A stretch of 64,000 nucleotides of DNA from Aquitalea magnusonii (GCF_002217795.2 NZ_AP018823.1:1488001-1552000), one strand, 5' to 3'. Shown: positions 52,256-62,246, counted from the first letter of the stretch. Translations and numbers: made by a program. The notes: generated by a model from the letters alone, not told the origin.

Positions 52256-54439
52256 ATGAAAATAACAAAAGAAAAAATCAAAGCGGTGGGCTTGAAGTCA
52301 GTTCAGGGCCGCATCGCGGTCGCGGCTGGTACGGCCCTGGTCATCAGTTCCGTAGTGTTGCTAACGATCAATGTCGGTTCGTCGATGATGACCCAAAGCA
52401 TGGTCAATGGGCGCATGAATGAATTGATCCGGACGGAAACCGAGGCCAAGTTGAGCAATCTTGCCTCCGCCCAGGCCGGTGCCATCCAGGCGCGCTTCGA
52501 TCTGGCACTGGATGCGGCACGTACCATGGCGCACACCTTTGCCTTGTCAAAAAGCAGCCTGCCGATGGGACGTCAGCAACTGAATGCGATTCTGCATAAC
52601 GTGTTGCTGAGCAATCCGGAATTTAACGGCACCTATTCGTGCTGGGAGCCTAATGCGGTTGACGGCGGGGATGCGCAGAACGCAACGGCAGGCAATGGCA
52701 ACAATCCCCAGACCGGCCGGTTCACGCCGTACTGGACCCGTAGCGAGAGTGGTGCCATCGCGGTGCAGCCGCTGGTGGAGTACGACTCGGATGCCTTGCA
52801 TCCGAACGGCGTGCCCAAGGGCGGCTGGTATGCCGGGCCGAAGGCTAGCAGTAAGGAAAGCGTGCTGGGACCATTGCCATACATCGTGCAAGGCAAGAGT
52901 GTCTTCCTGGCGACCATGTCGGTGCCCATCATCATCAATGGCAAATTCATGGGGGTGGCCGGGGCCGACTACAACCTCGACTTTGTGCAGAAAATCAGCC
53001 AGGAAACCAATAAGACACTGTATGAGGGCAAGGGCAAGCTGCTGATCCTGAGTGATCGTGGCCTGGTGGTGGCCGATAGTGCCCATCCGGACCTGATTGG
53101 CAAGCTTTTCACCCCCGAGGTGGGCGAGTCCAATGCGCAGGGCCTGCTTGCCGACATTCAGGCCGGCAAGTCCAAGACCTGGACCGATGACGCAGCGAAT
53201 ACCATGAATGCACTGGCCCCCATCCCGCTGGGGAAAACCGGCAAGCCATGGGCGGTGTTGATTCAGGTGCCGAAGGACGTGGTGCTGGAGCAGGTGAACA
53301 CCCTGAATCATGACATTACCAGCCGTTCTGTCTTTACCACCATGCTGCAGATCGGTATCGGGCTGGCCATCATTGTGCTGGCCAGCCTGTTCCTGTGGCG
53401 TATGTCAGCGCGCATTGCCAAACCAATCCGCGATGCCGCCGACATGGCGCAGAAAATCGAAGATGGCATTTTTGATACCCGGCTGAGCGTGGCTTCTGCT
53501 GATGAGGTGGGCAAACTGGCCTCCGCCCTGAACAGCATGTCCGACAGCCTGCAGGAAAAGGTGAATCTGGCCGAGCAGATCAGCCAGGGGAATCTGGATT
53601 GCGACGTCAAGCTGACTTCGCAATCCGACCAGTTGGGCAGGGCGCTGCAGAAGATGGTGGAAAACCTGAACCGGATGATAGGCAATTTGCAGAATGAAGC
53701 CCGGGCCATCGATAGGAACGCTAAAGACATGTCCGCCCTCAGCCAGGAGTTGTCCGAGGGGGCTGGCAGTTCCGCGGCTTCGATCGAGCAGATCAGTACC
53801 GCCATGGCGGAGATCAGTTCCCAGACAAAAAGCAATGCCGACAATGCTGTGCGCGCCAGAAGCATTTCCCAGACCTCGCATGCGGCTGCGTTGAATGGTG
53901 CGCGTGAAATGGGTGAAATGCTGGCGGCAATGCAGGAAATAAAAGCCTCTGGTGACAATATTACCTCGATCATTCAGGCCATCAACGACATTACCGAACA
54001 GACCAATTTGCTGGCCTTGAATGCGGCGATTGAAGCTGCCCGTGCCGGGGAGTCCGGACGTGGTTTTGCCGTGGTGGCCGACGAGGTGCGCTCACTAGCG
54101 ATTCGCAGCGCCAATGCCGCCCAGCAGGTGGCCAAGCTGGTGCAGTCTTCCAGTGCCAAGACTGCGGTTGGTGTTAATGTGGCGAATAAAACGTCCGACT
54201 CGCTGCGGCAGATTGTCTCCAGTGCCGAAGAGTTGTCTGCACTGGTGGAGAGCATTTCCATGGCATCGCAGGAGCAGGTAAGCGGTATCGAGGAGATCAC
54301 CCAGGGCTTGCACCAGATCGACAATGCCACACAGGCAGTCAGCACACATGCCGAGCAGTGCGCGTCCACCGCGGTGCAGCTTACTTCGCAGGCCAAGCTG
54401 GTACATGATCTGATCAAGGACTATCGTGTGAAAACCTAA
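52256..54439 (+). CDS. Methyl-accepting chemotaxis protein with double Cache sensor
   Basis: A 727-residue chemoreceptor. TM1 is at about 20-42 and the periplasmic double-Cache domain at about 50-355; TM2 is at about 362-382, HAMP at about 383-435 and the signalling domain follows, with the tip [38 protein letters not shown]. The WY pair in GGWYAGPK, the Y in LPYI and the D in GADYNLDF match parts of the pattern known for amino-acid-binding dCache sensors, although the arginine of that pattern is not evident. GGGAG precedes the ATG. It is a single-gene unit. Confidence 0.93.
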   Translation: MKITKEKIKAVGLKSVQGRIAVAAGTALVISSVVLLTINVGSSMMTQSMVNGRMNELIRTETEAKLSNLASAQAGAIQARFDLALDAARTMAHTFALSKSSLPMGRQQLNAILHNVLLSNPEFNGTYSCWEPNAVDGGDAQNATAGNGNNPQTGRFTPYWTRSESGAIAVQPLVEYDSDALHPNGVPKGGWYAGPKASSKESVLGPLPYIVQGKSVFLATMSVPIIINGKFMGVAGADYNLDFVQKISQETNKTLYEGKGKLLILSDRGLVVADSAHPDLIGKLFTPEVGESNAQGLLADIQAGKSKTWTDDAANTMNALAPIPLGKTGKPWAVLIQVPKDVVLEQVNTLNHDITSRSVFTTMLQIGIGLAIIVLASLFLWRMSARIAKPIRDAADMAQKIEDGIFDTRLSVASADEVGKLASALNSMSDSLQEKVNLAEQISQGNLDCDVKLTSQSDQLGRALQKMVENLNRMIGNLQNEARAIDRNAKDMSALSQELSEGAGSSAASIEQISTAMAEISSQTKSNADNAVRARSISQTSHAAALNGAREMGEMLAAMQEIKASGDNITSIIQAINDITEQTNLLALNAAIEAARAGESGRGFAVVADEVRSLAIRSANAAQQVAKLVQSSSAKTAVGVNVANKTSDSLRQIVSSAEELSALVESISMASQEQVSGIEEITQGLHQIDNATQAVSTHAEQCASTAVQLTSQAKLVHDLIKDYRVKT

Positions 54440-54456
54440 GCGCAGCCAGGCGCGTA

Positions 54457-54490
54457 GCAACAGCCCCCGGTCAAGGCCGGGGGCTGTTGC
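54457..54490 (+). terminator. Hairpin terminator after the Cache chemoreceptor
   Basis: Perfect 14-bp stem GCAACAGCCCCCGG (54457-54470) and CCGGGGGCTGTTGC (54477-54490). There is no T tract, so termination efficiency is uncertain. The 54491-54602 stretch beyond it holds nothing I recognise. Confidence 0.65.
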
Positions 54491-54602
54491 ATGTGGGCTG
54501 TAGCGTTGTGCTGTTAGCGCTGGTGTTGGATTGGCCCGGTGTGACGCCATGCGCGACTGCTAGTCGTGCAAAGCCGCAGTGCGCGCCGGTCTGATGCGCC
54601 AT

Positions 54603-55250
54603 TCAGTCATCCCAACTGGCGTCGAGGGCCAGTAGCACGCGCGGTGGCTGAGCGACCGGCGGGGAGCGATGCACAATGCCGCCGCCGGCATTGCCTTGCC
54701 ACAGGCTTCCCTTGAGCAGGGCGACGCTGAAGGGCGGGATGCTTTCAATCCGGTGGCCGGGGTTAAGCAGGCCCGAGCTTTCGTCTGGCTTGCCGGCACC
54801 CGCCGCGCCAAGAAAGCGCCGATCCACGCTGCTGCTGTCAACCCATTGCGTGCCATCGCCGCGATAGGTACATAGCAGCCGGATGCCGACATGATCAACG
54901 TGCAGGCGCGGACACATGGCTTGCCTGATGACTTCCAGCCGGATGCCGATGGTGGGGGCATCCAGCAGTTCGCCCAGCATGTCGGCCAGCAAGGCAATAT
55001 CTGTGGCAAGGGCCGTGCGGCCTGCTCCGTCTGGCAGGCGGCTGAGATCCGGTATCTGACCGGCTGGCAGAATCTGGCGAAAGCCAGTGCCGAGCGCTGT
55101 CGCGTGTTGTTCCAGCCATCCTGCGATGTGCTCATCCACGGCGCGGCGCCATATGGCCAGCTGGATGTCTGCGTCAAAGATCTGTGTCAGCGCCAGCGCA
55201 TCATCTGCGATGAAGGCGCAGCCTGCTGCGTGTGCGAGGGGGGCTTGCAT
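54603..55250 (-). CDS. DUF1826 protein of the zinc-starvation operon
   Basis: A 215-residue DUF1826 protein (LLADMLGELLDAPTIGIRLEVI, CPRLHVDHVGIRLLCTYRGDGTQWV, VALLKGSLWQGNAGGGIVHRSPP). The function is unknown. The residues HVD, a distal H in GGGIVHRSPP and an R ten residues later follow the HxD...H...R layout of Fe(II)/2-oxoglutarate oxygenases; this is my inference. ATG 55250 is chosen because an earlier ATG (55319) lies inside a strong hairpin. It is downstream of the CobW GTPase gene on the same strand and probably shares its Zur-controlled promoter. Confidence 0.82.
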   Translation of the reverse strand: MQAPLAHAAGCAFIADDALALTQIFDADIQLAIWRRAVDEHIAGWLEQHATALGTGFRQILPAGQIPDLSRLPDGAGRTALATDIALLADMLGELLDAPTIGIRLEVIRQAMCPRLHVDHVGIRLLCTYRGDGTQWVDSSSVDRRFLGAAGAGKPDESSGLLNPGHRIESIPPFSVALLKGSLWQGNAGGGIVHRSPPVAQPPRVLLALDASWDD

Positions 55251-55296
55251 GTTCTGCTTTCGATCAGCAAACAAATGGAATGGGCGACGGCCGGCT

Positions 55297-55326
55297 GAGA
55301 TGGATGCGGCGGGACGCATCCATCTC
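55297..55326 (-). other. Strong hairpin between the CobW and DUF1826 genes
   Basis: Perfect 12-bp stem GAGATGGATGCG (55297-55308) and CGCATCCATCTC (55315-55326). There is no T tract on the minus strand. It may reduce expression or stabilise the upstream mRNA segment. Confidence 0.6.
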
Positions 55327-55367
55327 GGGATGCCGTATGGCTGGGGGCGGGTAAGTCTGAGCGGTGC

Positions 55368-56600
55368 TCAGTCTGCTGCCGCGCTGCCGATGGCCCAGTC
55401 CGGGAAGGGATCTGGATATTTGGCCCAGGCTTGGGGGCCGGCAGCCAGTTCCTCCTCTGTCAGCAGGCAGGCATCAAATCCCTGGCGCAGCGCGTGCTGG
55501 TCCATATTGATGCCGATGAGCACCAACTCCTGCTGCGCATCGCCGTAGGGTTCTACCCAGCGCTGGTGGATGATGCGGCGGCTTTCCTCATCTTGCGGCC
55601 AGTCCTCGCGCGCGACGGCTGCCCACCACAGGCCGCCCAGTTCATGGCGGATCATGGGGCCGGCCTGCGACCAGCTACCGGCCAGGCCGGGCCGGCTGGC
55701 CAGCCAGAAATAGCCTTTGGAACGGATCACCCCAGACCAGCCCTGCTGGATCCACTGATGGAAGCGGGCAGGATGAAAGGGCCGCCGCGCCTGATAGACA
55801 AAGCTGGAAATGCCATATTCTTCGGTTTCGGGGATATGTTCGCCACGCAGTTCCTGCAGCCAGCCCGGCGCTTCGGCCGCTTGTTCAAAATCGAAGCGGC
55901 CGGTATTCAGAATCCGCTCCAGCTTTACCTTGCCAAAGCTGGCATGCAGGATGTCCGCTCGCGGGTTGAGCGCGCGCAGGATGGCTTCCAGCCGTGTGAC
56001 ATCGGCGGCTGACAGCAGATCGGTTTTGTTGAGCACGATGACGTCACAAAATTCAACCTGCTCGATCAGCAAGCTGACCACGGTGCGCTGGTCATCCTCG
56101 CCCAGGCTTTCGCCCCGATCGCTGAGGTAGTCCTGGGAGCTGTAGTCGCGCAGGAAGTTATAAGCATCCACCACCGTCACCATGGTATCCAGGCGCGCGA
56201 TGTCGGACAGGCTGGTGCCGTCTTCGTCGCGGAAGGTAAAGGTTTCGGCCACGGGCAGCGGTTCGGCAATGCCGGTGGACTCGATCAGCAAATAGTCAAA
56301 ACGCTGTTCCCGGGCCAGCCTGGCGATCTCGATCAGCAAATCCTCGCGCAGGGTACAGCAAATGCAGCCATTGCTCATTTCAACCATTTTTTCGTCGGCG
56401 CGCGACAAGGCTGCGCTGCCTTCGGCAATGAGCCGGGCGTCAATATTGATCTCGGACATGTCGTTGACGATGACGGCAACGCGCAGGCCTTGCCGATTGT
56501 TCAGCACATGATTGAGCAAGGTTGTCTTGCCTGCGCCGAGAAAACCGGACAGTACAGTGACCGGCAGGCGGGCGTCTTGGCTGTTGTTTGGCTGTGTCAT
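55368..56600 (-). CDS. CobW/COG0523 GTPase, zinc metallochaperone type
   Basis: A 410-residue G3E-family GTPase. The P-loop is GAGKTT (22-27), the metal-binding CxCC motif is CICC (79-82, in [11 protein letters not shown]) and G4 is NKTD. The C-terminal CobW domain has [17 protein letters not shown]. Members of this family hand zinc to client proteins when zinc is scarce and are commonly Zur-repressed; a Zur-type palindrome lies upstream here. ATG 56600 is used because a longer frame would start inside that operator. It is the first gene of a two-gene unit with DUF1826. Confidence 0.9.
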   Translation of the reverse strand: MTQPNNSQDARLPVTVLSGFLGAGKTTLLNHVLNNRQGLRVAVIVNDMSEINIDARLIAEGSAALSRADEKMVEMSNGCICCTLREDLLIEIARLAREQRFDYLLIESTGIAEPLPVAETFTFRDEDGTSLSDIARLDTMVTVVDAYNFLRDYSSQDYLSDRGESLGEDDQRTVVSLLIEQVEFCDVIVLNKTDLLSAADVTRLEAILRALNPRADILHASFGKVKLERILNTGRFDFEQAAEAPGWLQELRGEHIPETEEYGISSFVYQARRPFHPARFHQWIQQGWSGVIRSKGYFWLASRPGLAGSWSQAGPMIRHELGGLWWAAVAREDWPQDEESRRIIHQRWVEPYGDAQQELVLIGINMDQHALRQGFDACLLTEEELAAGPQAWAKYPDPFPDWAIGSAAAD

Positions 56601-56735
56601 GCTTTGTCCTGCTATATGTTGTGGCGGTGAGCGGCAGGCATTTTCATGTGCTTGCCGGCGTAGTGCGTGCTCCTGCTGCGCGCTGCGTTGGTGGTGCTTG
56701 CGTGCCGGCAGGGGCTGCTGGTGTGTGATGAAAAT

Positions 56736-56754
56736 AATGTTATAACGTAACATT
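56736..56754 (-). promoter_or_regulatory. Zur box upstream of the CobW operon
   Basis: AATGTTA-TAACG-TAACATT is a near-perfect palindrome matching the proteobacterial Zur consensus (TGTTATAATATAACA-like). It is about 135 bases upstream of the CobW start. Zur would repress the operon when zinc is plentiful. The rest of the 56755-56998 stretch up to the lysO stop contains nothing I recognise. Confidence 0.8.
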
Positions 56755-56998
56755 TATCTCTGCAAGAGGCATGCATGCCGCGCGGGGTGGATCCGTCGTG
56801 GGAAAATCGGGGTGTAGGCGGTCGCCTTTGCGGCGGCGCGGCGCTGTCAGCCAGCACGGCAGTGCGGTGGCCGGATGGCTGATCTGCCCGGCGCGCAAGC
56901 GGCGTGTTCTGTGCCGGGGCAGTGGCGTTGCACCGCGGCAGGTGATGCTGCGCGACCGTCCCCATGTCTCAGGGCGGCTCAGCCGCGCGGGGTCAGGA

Positions 56999-57913
56999 TC
57001 AGGCGCTGGCCAGCGCAATCATGATCAGCACCGGGCTGGTCAGGGTCAGGACAAAGCCACTGATCAAGGCCAGGGTGACGTGGCTGGTACCACATTTAAG
57101 CCGGATCAGCGGCAGCGTGGCATCCAGCGCGGTGGCGCCGCAGATGCCGATGGCCTCACGGCTGCAGCGTGCGCCCAGCAAATAAAGCATCATGATGGCC
57201 ATCAGTTCGCGAAACAGGTCGGTCAGCATGGCAATGGCACCATAAGTGCTGCCCAGCTTGCTGCTGACCAGGATGCTGGACAGGGTGACCCAGCCAAAAC
57301 CGCTGGAGAGCGCCAGCGATGTCCAGATGCCTTCTCCGGTGCAAACAGCCGCCACCAGCCCGCCGGCCATCGAGCCCAGGATGACCAGGATCGGGATCAT
57401 CACCACGTCTGGCGCACGCCAGGCTTTGCCAATGTTCACTTCCACCAGTTCGCTGCCGACCAGCGCAATCAGCAGGTAGAGCAACTGCGTTGTCGAGATG
57501 GTGTCCAGCCAGTTCCAGCCCCAGCGTGAGACCACCGCGCCCGCGCCAACCATGCCCAGAGCCAGCAGGCAGTCGCGCAGCGCATGCAGCAAATGGGGGG
57601 CGTCCGTTGGGCTGTCATCGCTTGGCGGCGCTGCTGCCGCGGGTTGCCGCATGAAAAGTACAATCAGGCCCCAGGGCAGCATGGTGGTGAAGCTGGCGTA
57701 GACCAGGGCGGTGAGCAGGGTATTGCCCAGTGCTGCGCCATCATCAAGAACATGGCCAAACTCTTTGCCGCAGTAAAACAGCAGCAGCCAGATCAGTGGT
57801 GTCAGCAAGCGGCTGCCATGCCGGATGTGCCGGTGTGGCAGTACCAGGCCAAGCGCATAACCGGCTGACAGGGACAGCAGAAGGGGCAAGATTGAACTGA
57901 GGATCTGGTGCAT
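56999..57913 (-). CDS. lysO: LysO-like lysine exporter (DUF340)
   Basis: A 304-residue inner-membrane protein with about eight hydrophobic segments. LTPLIWLLLFYCGKEFGH, ALVGSELVEVNIGKAWRAPDVVMIPILVILGSMAGG and SLALSSGFGWVTLSSILV match the LysO/YbjE family of L-lysine exporters. ATG 57913 (MHQILSSILPLLLSLSAGYALG) puts the first membrane helix at the N-terminus. The gene is divergent from a LysR regulator, a typical exporter-regulator pair. Substrate assignment rests on family membership. Confidence 0.82.
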   Translation of the reverse strand: MHQILSSILPLLLSLSAGYALGLVLPHRHIRHGSRLLTPLIWLLLFYCGKEFGHVLDDGAALGNTLLTALVYASFTTMLPWGLIVLFMRQPAAAAPPSDDSPTDAPHLLHALRDCLLALGMVGAGAVVSRWGWNWLDTISTTQLLYLLIALVGSELVEVNIGKAWRAPDVVMIPILVILGSMAGGLVAAVCTGEGIWTSLALSSGFGWVTLSSILVSSKLGSTYGAIAMLTDLFRELMAIMMLYLLGARCSREAIGICGATALDATLPLIRLKCGTSHVTLALISGFVLTLTSPVLIMIALASA

Positions 57914-58197
57914 GGTGATTCGTCTTTGATTGCCGCAGAGGCGCTGCAGCCTGCCTTGCTTGTGGAGTTGGAGGGTGTAAAAACGGCTGAGCCAGCAAGC
58001 CTGTGCGCCAGCGGAAGCTTGACGGCATGGCCCCACTAGCGCCGGCTGCGGCGTGGTGGCGGCAATGGCGGATGTTGCGCAGCCCAAATCGGGTGGCGCT
58101 GCTGCGCTGTCTGGTCTTGCATGGCGGCTCCTGATTGCTGTGCTGCATGGAGTATTACTTTTTCCATGATTCGCATAAATGGATGAAATATCCTTTC

Positions 58198-58220
58198 AGT
58201 ATTCCGTAAACGGGAATACT
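58198..58220. promoter_or_regulatory. Palindromic LysR-type operator
   Basis: AGTATTCC (58198-58205), seven bases, GGAATACT (58213-58220) form a perfect inverted repeat containing a T-N11-A core, the mark of LysR-type sites. It is 28 bases before the LysR start, in the lysO-LysR divergent region. Confidence 0.75.
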
Positions 58221-58248
58221 CTGACTGGATCAAGGCCGGAGTTCTTAC

Positions 58249-59160
58249 ATGCTTAATCGACTGGAAATGCTGCGCATCTTCTGTACCGCCGCCGAGGCGC
58301 GCAACTTCAAGGAGGCGGCCCAGCAACTGGGCATTTCACCGCAGGTGGTCACCCGAGCCATCCGGGAGCTGGAAAGCCAGTTCGGCGAGCTGTTGTTCCA
58401 CCGCAATACCCGCCAATGCCGCGTGACGCGTGAAGGTGAACGGCTGGCGCAACTGGCAAGAAAAGGGGTGGAGGGGATTGACTGCCTGTTTCAGCAGGCG
58501 GAGGAGGCCGGAGCCCAACTGGAAGGCACGGTACGGCTTACCGCCCCGGATGCCATCGGCCAGAGCAGTCTGGTCACCAGCCTTGCCCGCTTGCGGCAAC
58601 GCTATCCGGGATTGCGCTTTGAGCTGCACCTGGAGGATGACGAAACCAATGTGATCGACGAGCAGATCGATATTGGCATTCGCCACGGCTTGATCAGGGA
58701 TAGTCGCTTTGTTGCCAGACAGGTTGCCGAAGTGCCGTTCTTCATTGTTGCGGCTCCGGCCTTGCTTGCCGAGCTTGGCATGCCTGCCAGCCTGGCAGAA
58801 TTGCAGCAATATGCGGTGGTCAGCACCATCGATCAGCGCACCGGCAAGCCATGGCCCTGGTTTTTCCGTCAGGAGGCCCAGTGGACCCCGCGCGATCTGG
58901 CCTTCATCAGCAACAGCACCCAGTCCGAATGTGCTGCTGTGCTGGCCGGTTTTGGTTTTGCCCAATTGCCCGGTTTTATTGCCATTCCCCACCTGCGCAG
59001 CGGGGCGCTGGTTGAAATATTGCCGACGCTGGCCCCTGCGCCGTGGGCGCTGAGCGTATACCGACCGCAACGCAGCCCGGTGCCTGCGCGTGTCCGGGTG
59101 GTATACGACGCGCTGGTCAGTGATTTTTCCAATCCGGCGTTTTTCCCGACCGTCGCATGA
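58249..59160 (+). CDS. LysR-family transcriptional regulator
   Basis: A 303-residue LTTR. The winged helix-turn-helix is at residues 1-60 (MLNRLEMLRIFCTAAEARNFKEAAQQLGISPQVVTRAIRELE), and the effector-binding domain of two periplasmic-binding-like lobes at about 90-295 (LEGTVRLTAPDAIGQ). It probably controls its own promoter and the divergent lysO-like gene through the palindrome at 58198-58220. The effector is unknown; lysine or a related amino acid is a guess from context. Confidence 0.92.
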   Translation: MLNRLEMLRIFCTAAEARNFKEAAQQLGISPQVVTRAIRELESQFGELLFHRNTRQCRVTREGERLAQLARKGVEGIDCLFQQAEEAGAQLEGTVRLTAPDAIGQSSLVTSLARLRQRYPGLRFELHLEDDETNVIDEQIDIGIRHGLIRDSRFVARQVAEVPFFIVAAPALLAELGMPASLAELQQYAVVSTIDQRTGKPWPWFFRQEAQWTPRDLAFISNSTQSECAAVLAGFGFAQLPGFIAIPHLRSGALVEILPTLAPAPWALSVYRPQRSPVPARVRVVYDALVSDFSNPAFFPTVA

Positions 59161-59398
59161 AGCCGGCCAGGCCGGTTTGCCCGACACAACCGGCGCTGCC
59201 GCCGATATGGTGCGATGGCCTGAAATGGCGATGGGTCTGGTATTGCTGATCGGCTGGCGGACTGCCGGTATTTCAGGGTGTGCTGGTCAATGGCCTTGCG
59301 CCTTCACCGGCCGCAGCCCGGACCGGCTGATATATCCCCCATTATTCTGCGCGAGCCCAAACCAGGATTTGGTAATACCGCAAACCGTGAATCACGCA

Positions 59399-59424
59399 TG
59401 CCGCCTCTTGTCAGGCGGTTTTTT
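59399..59424 (+). terminator. Terminator upstream of the 54-bp repeats
   Basis: CCGCCT (59401-59406) pairs with AGGCGG (59413-59418), then six T residues. It lies 240 bases after the LysR stop; the 59161-59398 stretch between has a CCGGCC/GGCCGG dyad just after the stop and no convincing gene. Confidence 0.7.
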
Positions 59425-59449
59425 AATGGCCATTTGATGCTGCGGGCTA

Positions 59450-59630
59450 TTGCGACAATCTGTCGCATGGCGGCAAGCCTTGTAAACCAGGCATGTCTGC
59501 ACCTTGCGACAATCTGTCGCATGGCGGCAAGCCTTGTAAACCAGGCATGTCTGCACCTTGCGACAATCTGTCGCATGGCGGCAAGCCTTGTAAACCAGGC
59601 ATGTCTGCACCTTGCGACATTTGGTCGCAT
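59450..59630. repeat. 54-bp tandem repeat with internal palindromes
   Basis: Three identical 54-base units (59450-59503, 59504-59557, 59558-59611) and the first part of a fourth (59612-59630, slightly diverged). Each begins with the dyad TGCGACA-ATC-TGTCGCA, and the fourth retains TGCGAC-ATTTG-GTCGCA. Because 54 is a multiple of three, several frames stay open across it and produce spurious 18-residue repeat ORFs. It ends about 250 bases before the TonB receptor start and may be a multi-site operator. Confidence 0.9.
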
Positions 59631-59876
59631 TCTTGCGCCGCAGTTTGTCTGGCATGGTGGCGCTGTTTTCCAGCCCCCGCGTTACCGGCCATGCAATACA
59701 GCGCCAGCAGCAAGGGATGATTGTGCGGTTCTGGCTGACGGCATTGATGCTGTTTGTCCTGTTGGCGATATGAATGGCGGGCATGGAAGGCAACTGCTGC
59801 ATAAAAACAGGCTGCCGATAAGGCTTATTACCATTTCTGCGGTATCCGTGCTGAATACATTAAATAAAGAAACAAA

Positions 59877-62246
59877 ATGAAGACAACCAAGCAAGGCGCT
59901 CGCCTGGTCCTCCTGCTCTGTGCATTCTATTCGGCAACTGTGCTGGCACAGAATCCGCACCTCAATATCCCTGCGCAAAGCCTGGCTGCGGCCTTGCATG
60001 GGCTGGCCGCTCAGACCGGTTTGCGCTTGCAGTTTGACCGCGCTGATCTGCACGGTCTGGCAAGCACCGGGCTTAACGGCACCATGTCGGCTGAGGTGGC
60101 CTTGGTGACATTGTTGCAGGGCAGTGGCCTGCAAGCCCGGAAAACCCCCGCCGGGGTTTATCTCATCGTCAAGTCTGCCAAGGCAGGCGATACACAGCTA
60201 ATGCCGGAAGTGGTGGTGACCGCCACTGCACTGGACAGCTACAAGGCCGACAAGGCTGCCATCTTTGGCAAGACACCGCTGGCGCTGCGTGAAATTGCCA
60301 ACTCGGTATCGGTGCTGGGCAAGCAGCAAATGGAAGACCAGCACATGACCACGGTGGCCGATGCCATGCAGCAGGCTACCGGTGTCACGGTGATTGCCAA
60401 TGATACGCTGAGCAGCCAGTACCTGATTCGCGGCTACAACTCGGTGGGGGTGATGTATGACGGGGTGACGTCCTATAACGGCCTGTCGCCTTCACACCAG
60501 TTTGACCTGCCCTTGTATGAAAGCATCGAAGTGCTGCGCGGCCCGGCCGGGCTGCTGCGCGGGGTGGGCGAGCCCGGTGGCATTGTCAATCTGGTGAAGA
60601 AAAAGCCGCAGAAGGACTTTGCCGCCAGTTGGGAAGCTAGTACCGGCTCGTGGAGCAATAACCGTCTGGTGGGCGATGTCACCGGTGCCATGAACGAAAG
60701 CGGCAGCGTGCAGGGGCGGCTGATTGCCAGCAGCGAAGACCGCGACTTTTTTTACGACCACACCCATAGCAACAAGTGGCTGCTGTCCGGCATGCTGCGT
60801 GTGGAACTGAGCCCGCAAACCACTGTTGACCTCAGCTATACCGGGCAGAATCAGACCGTGAAAGACCCGTGGTCCGGCCTGCCCACTTACACCAGCACCG
60901 ACAGCAGCGGTCACTACCAGTTACTGAAGGTATCACCCTCCACCTTCAATGCCCCGGACTGGGGGCGTAGCAGCTACAACACCCAGGAGCTGTCCGCCGC
61001 GCTGGCGCACAAGTTTGGCAATGCCTGGACCGCCAAACTGAATGTGAACCACCGGGTGCAGGAGCTGTACTACAAATATGCCTACACCTCGTCCGGCCTT
61101 AATCCGCGGACCAATACCATCAACTACAGCACCATGCGCGGTGACTACACCTATACCCGCGACGGCATGGACGTAAGCCTGGCCGGGCCGCTGGACATGT
61201 GGGGTCGCAAGCATGACATGCTGCTGGGTTTCAATGTGGACGAATACAATAGCAAGGGCCGTTCCGGTCGCGGGCCTACTTATTCAGGGGTGAACTACGC
61301 CAGCGGCAGCAGCCTGGCCGAACCGGTGATCAACTACACCGCGGGCAGCGAAAGCAATACCCGGCAAAGCGGCTTCTACACCCAGGGCCGCCTGCAGCTG
61401 AGCGATGCCACCACGCTGGTGCTGGGGGGGCGCACCACCACCTTCCTGGCCAAGTCGCACAATATTGCCCCGTCCACCTTTACCGACTGGAAAGACGGGG
61501 CCAAGGCCAGCAATCGCGTCACCCCCTATGCCGGACTGCTGTACGACATCAGCCAGCAACTGACGCTGTACGCCAGCTATGCCAGCATTTTTGTGCCGCA
61601 AACCCAGCAAAAGGCCGATGGTTCCACGCTGGACCCGCGCCTGGGCAGGCAGTATGAGGTGGGTGCCAAGGGAGATTTTCTGGATTCCAGGCTGGGTGCA
61701 ACCCTGGCCCTGTTCAATATCCGCGACAAGAACCGCGCCTATGCCGATCCGGCCTATCCCAGCTCCAACTACTACCTGAATGCCGGGAAAGTTGAATCGC
61801 AAGGGGTGGAGCTGGAGGTGCAGGGCAAGCTGAACAGCCGCTTTGACATCAGCGCCGGCTACACCTATCTGACCACCACCTATCTGTCCGATCCGAGCAA
61901 TCAGGGCAAAACCTATTCCATCCAGAGTCCGCGTCATCAGTTCAAGCTGTGGAGCAACTACAGCTTTGCCGATAGCGGCTGGCTCAAGGGTTATTCGCTG
62001 GGTGGCGGGCTGATTGCCCAAAGCCGGACGCAAAGCTCGCGCGGCTGGTCGGACGAGGTGGTGAACAGCGGCTACGTGGTGGCCAATGCCCGTATCGGCT
62101 ACCAGTTCAACAAGAACTACAGCCTGGCGCTGAATATCAACAACTTGTTTGATACCCGCTACTACGCCTCGGTGGGTACGCCGAATATCTACAACTTCTA
62201 TGGCGAACCGCGCAATATCATGCTGACCATGCGTGGCCAATACTAG
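59877..62246 (+). CDS. TonB-dependent siderophore-type receptor with STN domain
   Basis: A 789-residue outer-membrane receptor. The signal peptide ends near VLAQ (residue 25), the secretin/TonB N-terminal (STN) signalling domain is at about 28-95, and a TonB-box-like PEVVVTATA lies near 108. The plug is at about 120-235 (IRGYNSVGVMYDGV, IEVLRGPAGLLRGVGEPGGIVNLVKKKP), and the 22-strand barrel ends in the aromatic residue of MRGQY. FpvA/FecA-type receptors with an STN domain signal to an anti-sigma/ECF pair, but none is adjacent. The ligand is likely a ferric siderophore. The ribosome-binding site is weak (AAAGAAA). The downstream 62247-62358 spacer is empty. Confidence 0.93.
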   Translation: MKTTKQGARLVLLLCAFYSATVLAQNPHLNIPAQSLAAALHGLAAQTGLRLQFDRADLHGLASTGLNGTMSAEVALVTLLQGSGLQARKTPAGVYLIVKSAKAGDTQLMPEVVVTATALDSYKADKAAIFGKTPLALREIANSVSVLGKQQMEDQHMTTVADAMQQATGVTVIANDTLSSQYLIRGYNSVGVMYDGVTSYNGLSPSHQFDLPLYESIEVLRGPAGLLRGVGEPGGIVNLVKKKPQKDFAASWEASTGSWSNNRLVGDVTGAMNESGSVQGRLIASSEDRDFFYDHTHSNKWLLSGMLRVELSPQTTVDLSYTGQNQTVKDPWSGLPTYTSTDSSGHYQLLKVSPSTFNAPDWGRSSYNTQELSAALAHKFGNAWTAKLNVNHRVQELYYKYAYTSSGLNPRTNTINYSTMRGDYTYTRDGMDVSLAGPLDMWGRKHDMLLGFNVDEYNSKGRSGRGPTYSGVNYASGSSLAEPVINYTAGSESNTRQSGFYTQGRLQLSDATTLVLGGRTTTFLAKSHNIAPSTFTDWKDGAKASNRVTPYAGLLYDISQQLTLYASYASIFVPQTQQKADGSTLDPRLGRQYEVGAKGDFLDSRLGATLALFNIRDKNRAYADPAYPSSNYYLNAGKVESQGVELEVQGKLNSRFDISAGYTYLTTTYLSDPSNQGKTYSIQSPRHQFKLWSNYSFADSGWLKGYSLGGGLIAQSRTQSSRGWSDEVVNSGYVVANARIGYQFNKNYSLALNINNLFDTRYYASVGTPNIYNFYGEPRNIMLTMRGQY

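Noticed and set aside
56600..56753. Longer CobW start at 56753
   Set aside because: It would begin inside the Zur operator and add about 50 residues with no resemblance to the family N-terminus.
59450..59630. Possible CRISPR array
   Set aside because: The units are contiguous and identical over all 54 bases, with no variable spacers and no cas genes.
59808..59830. Possible Fur site before the TonB receptor (GATAAGGCTTATTACC)
   Set aside because: The match to the 19-bp consensus is weak, and only a short ATAAG/CTTAT dyad is present.
59278..59880. Open frames on both strands through the 54-bp repeats encoding 18-residue repeats
   Set aside because: The unit length is a multiple of three, so any frame without a stop in one unit stays open. 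There is no ribosome-binding site or family match, and the DNA-level palindromes explain the conservation.
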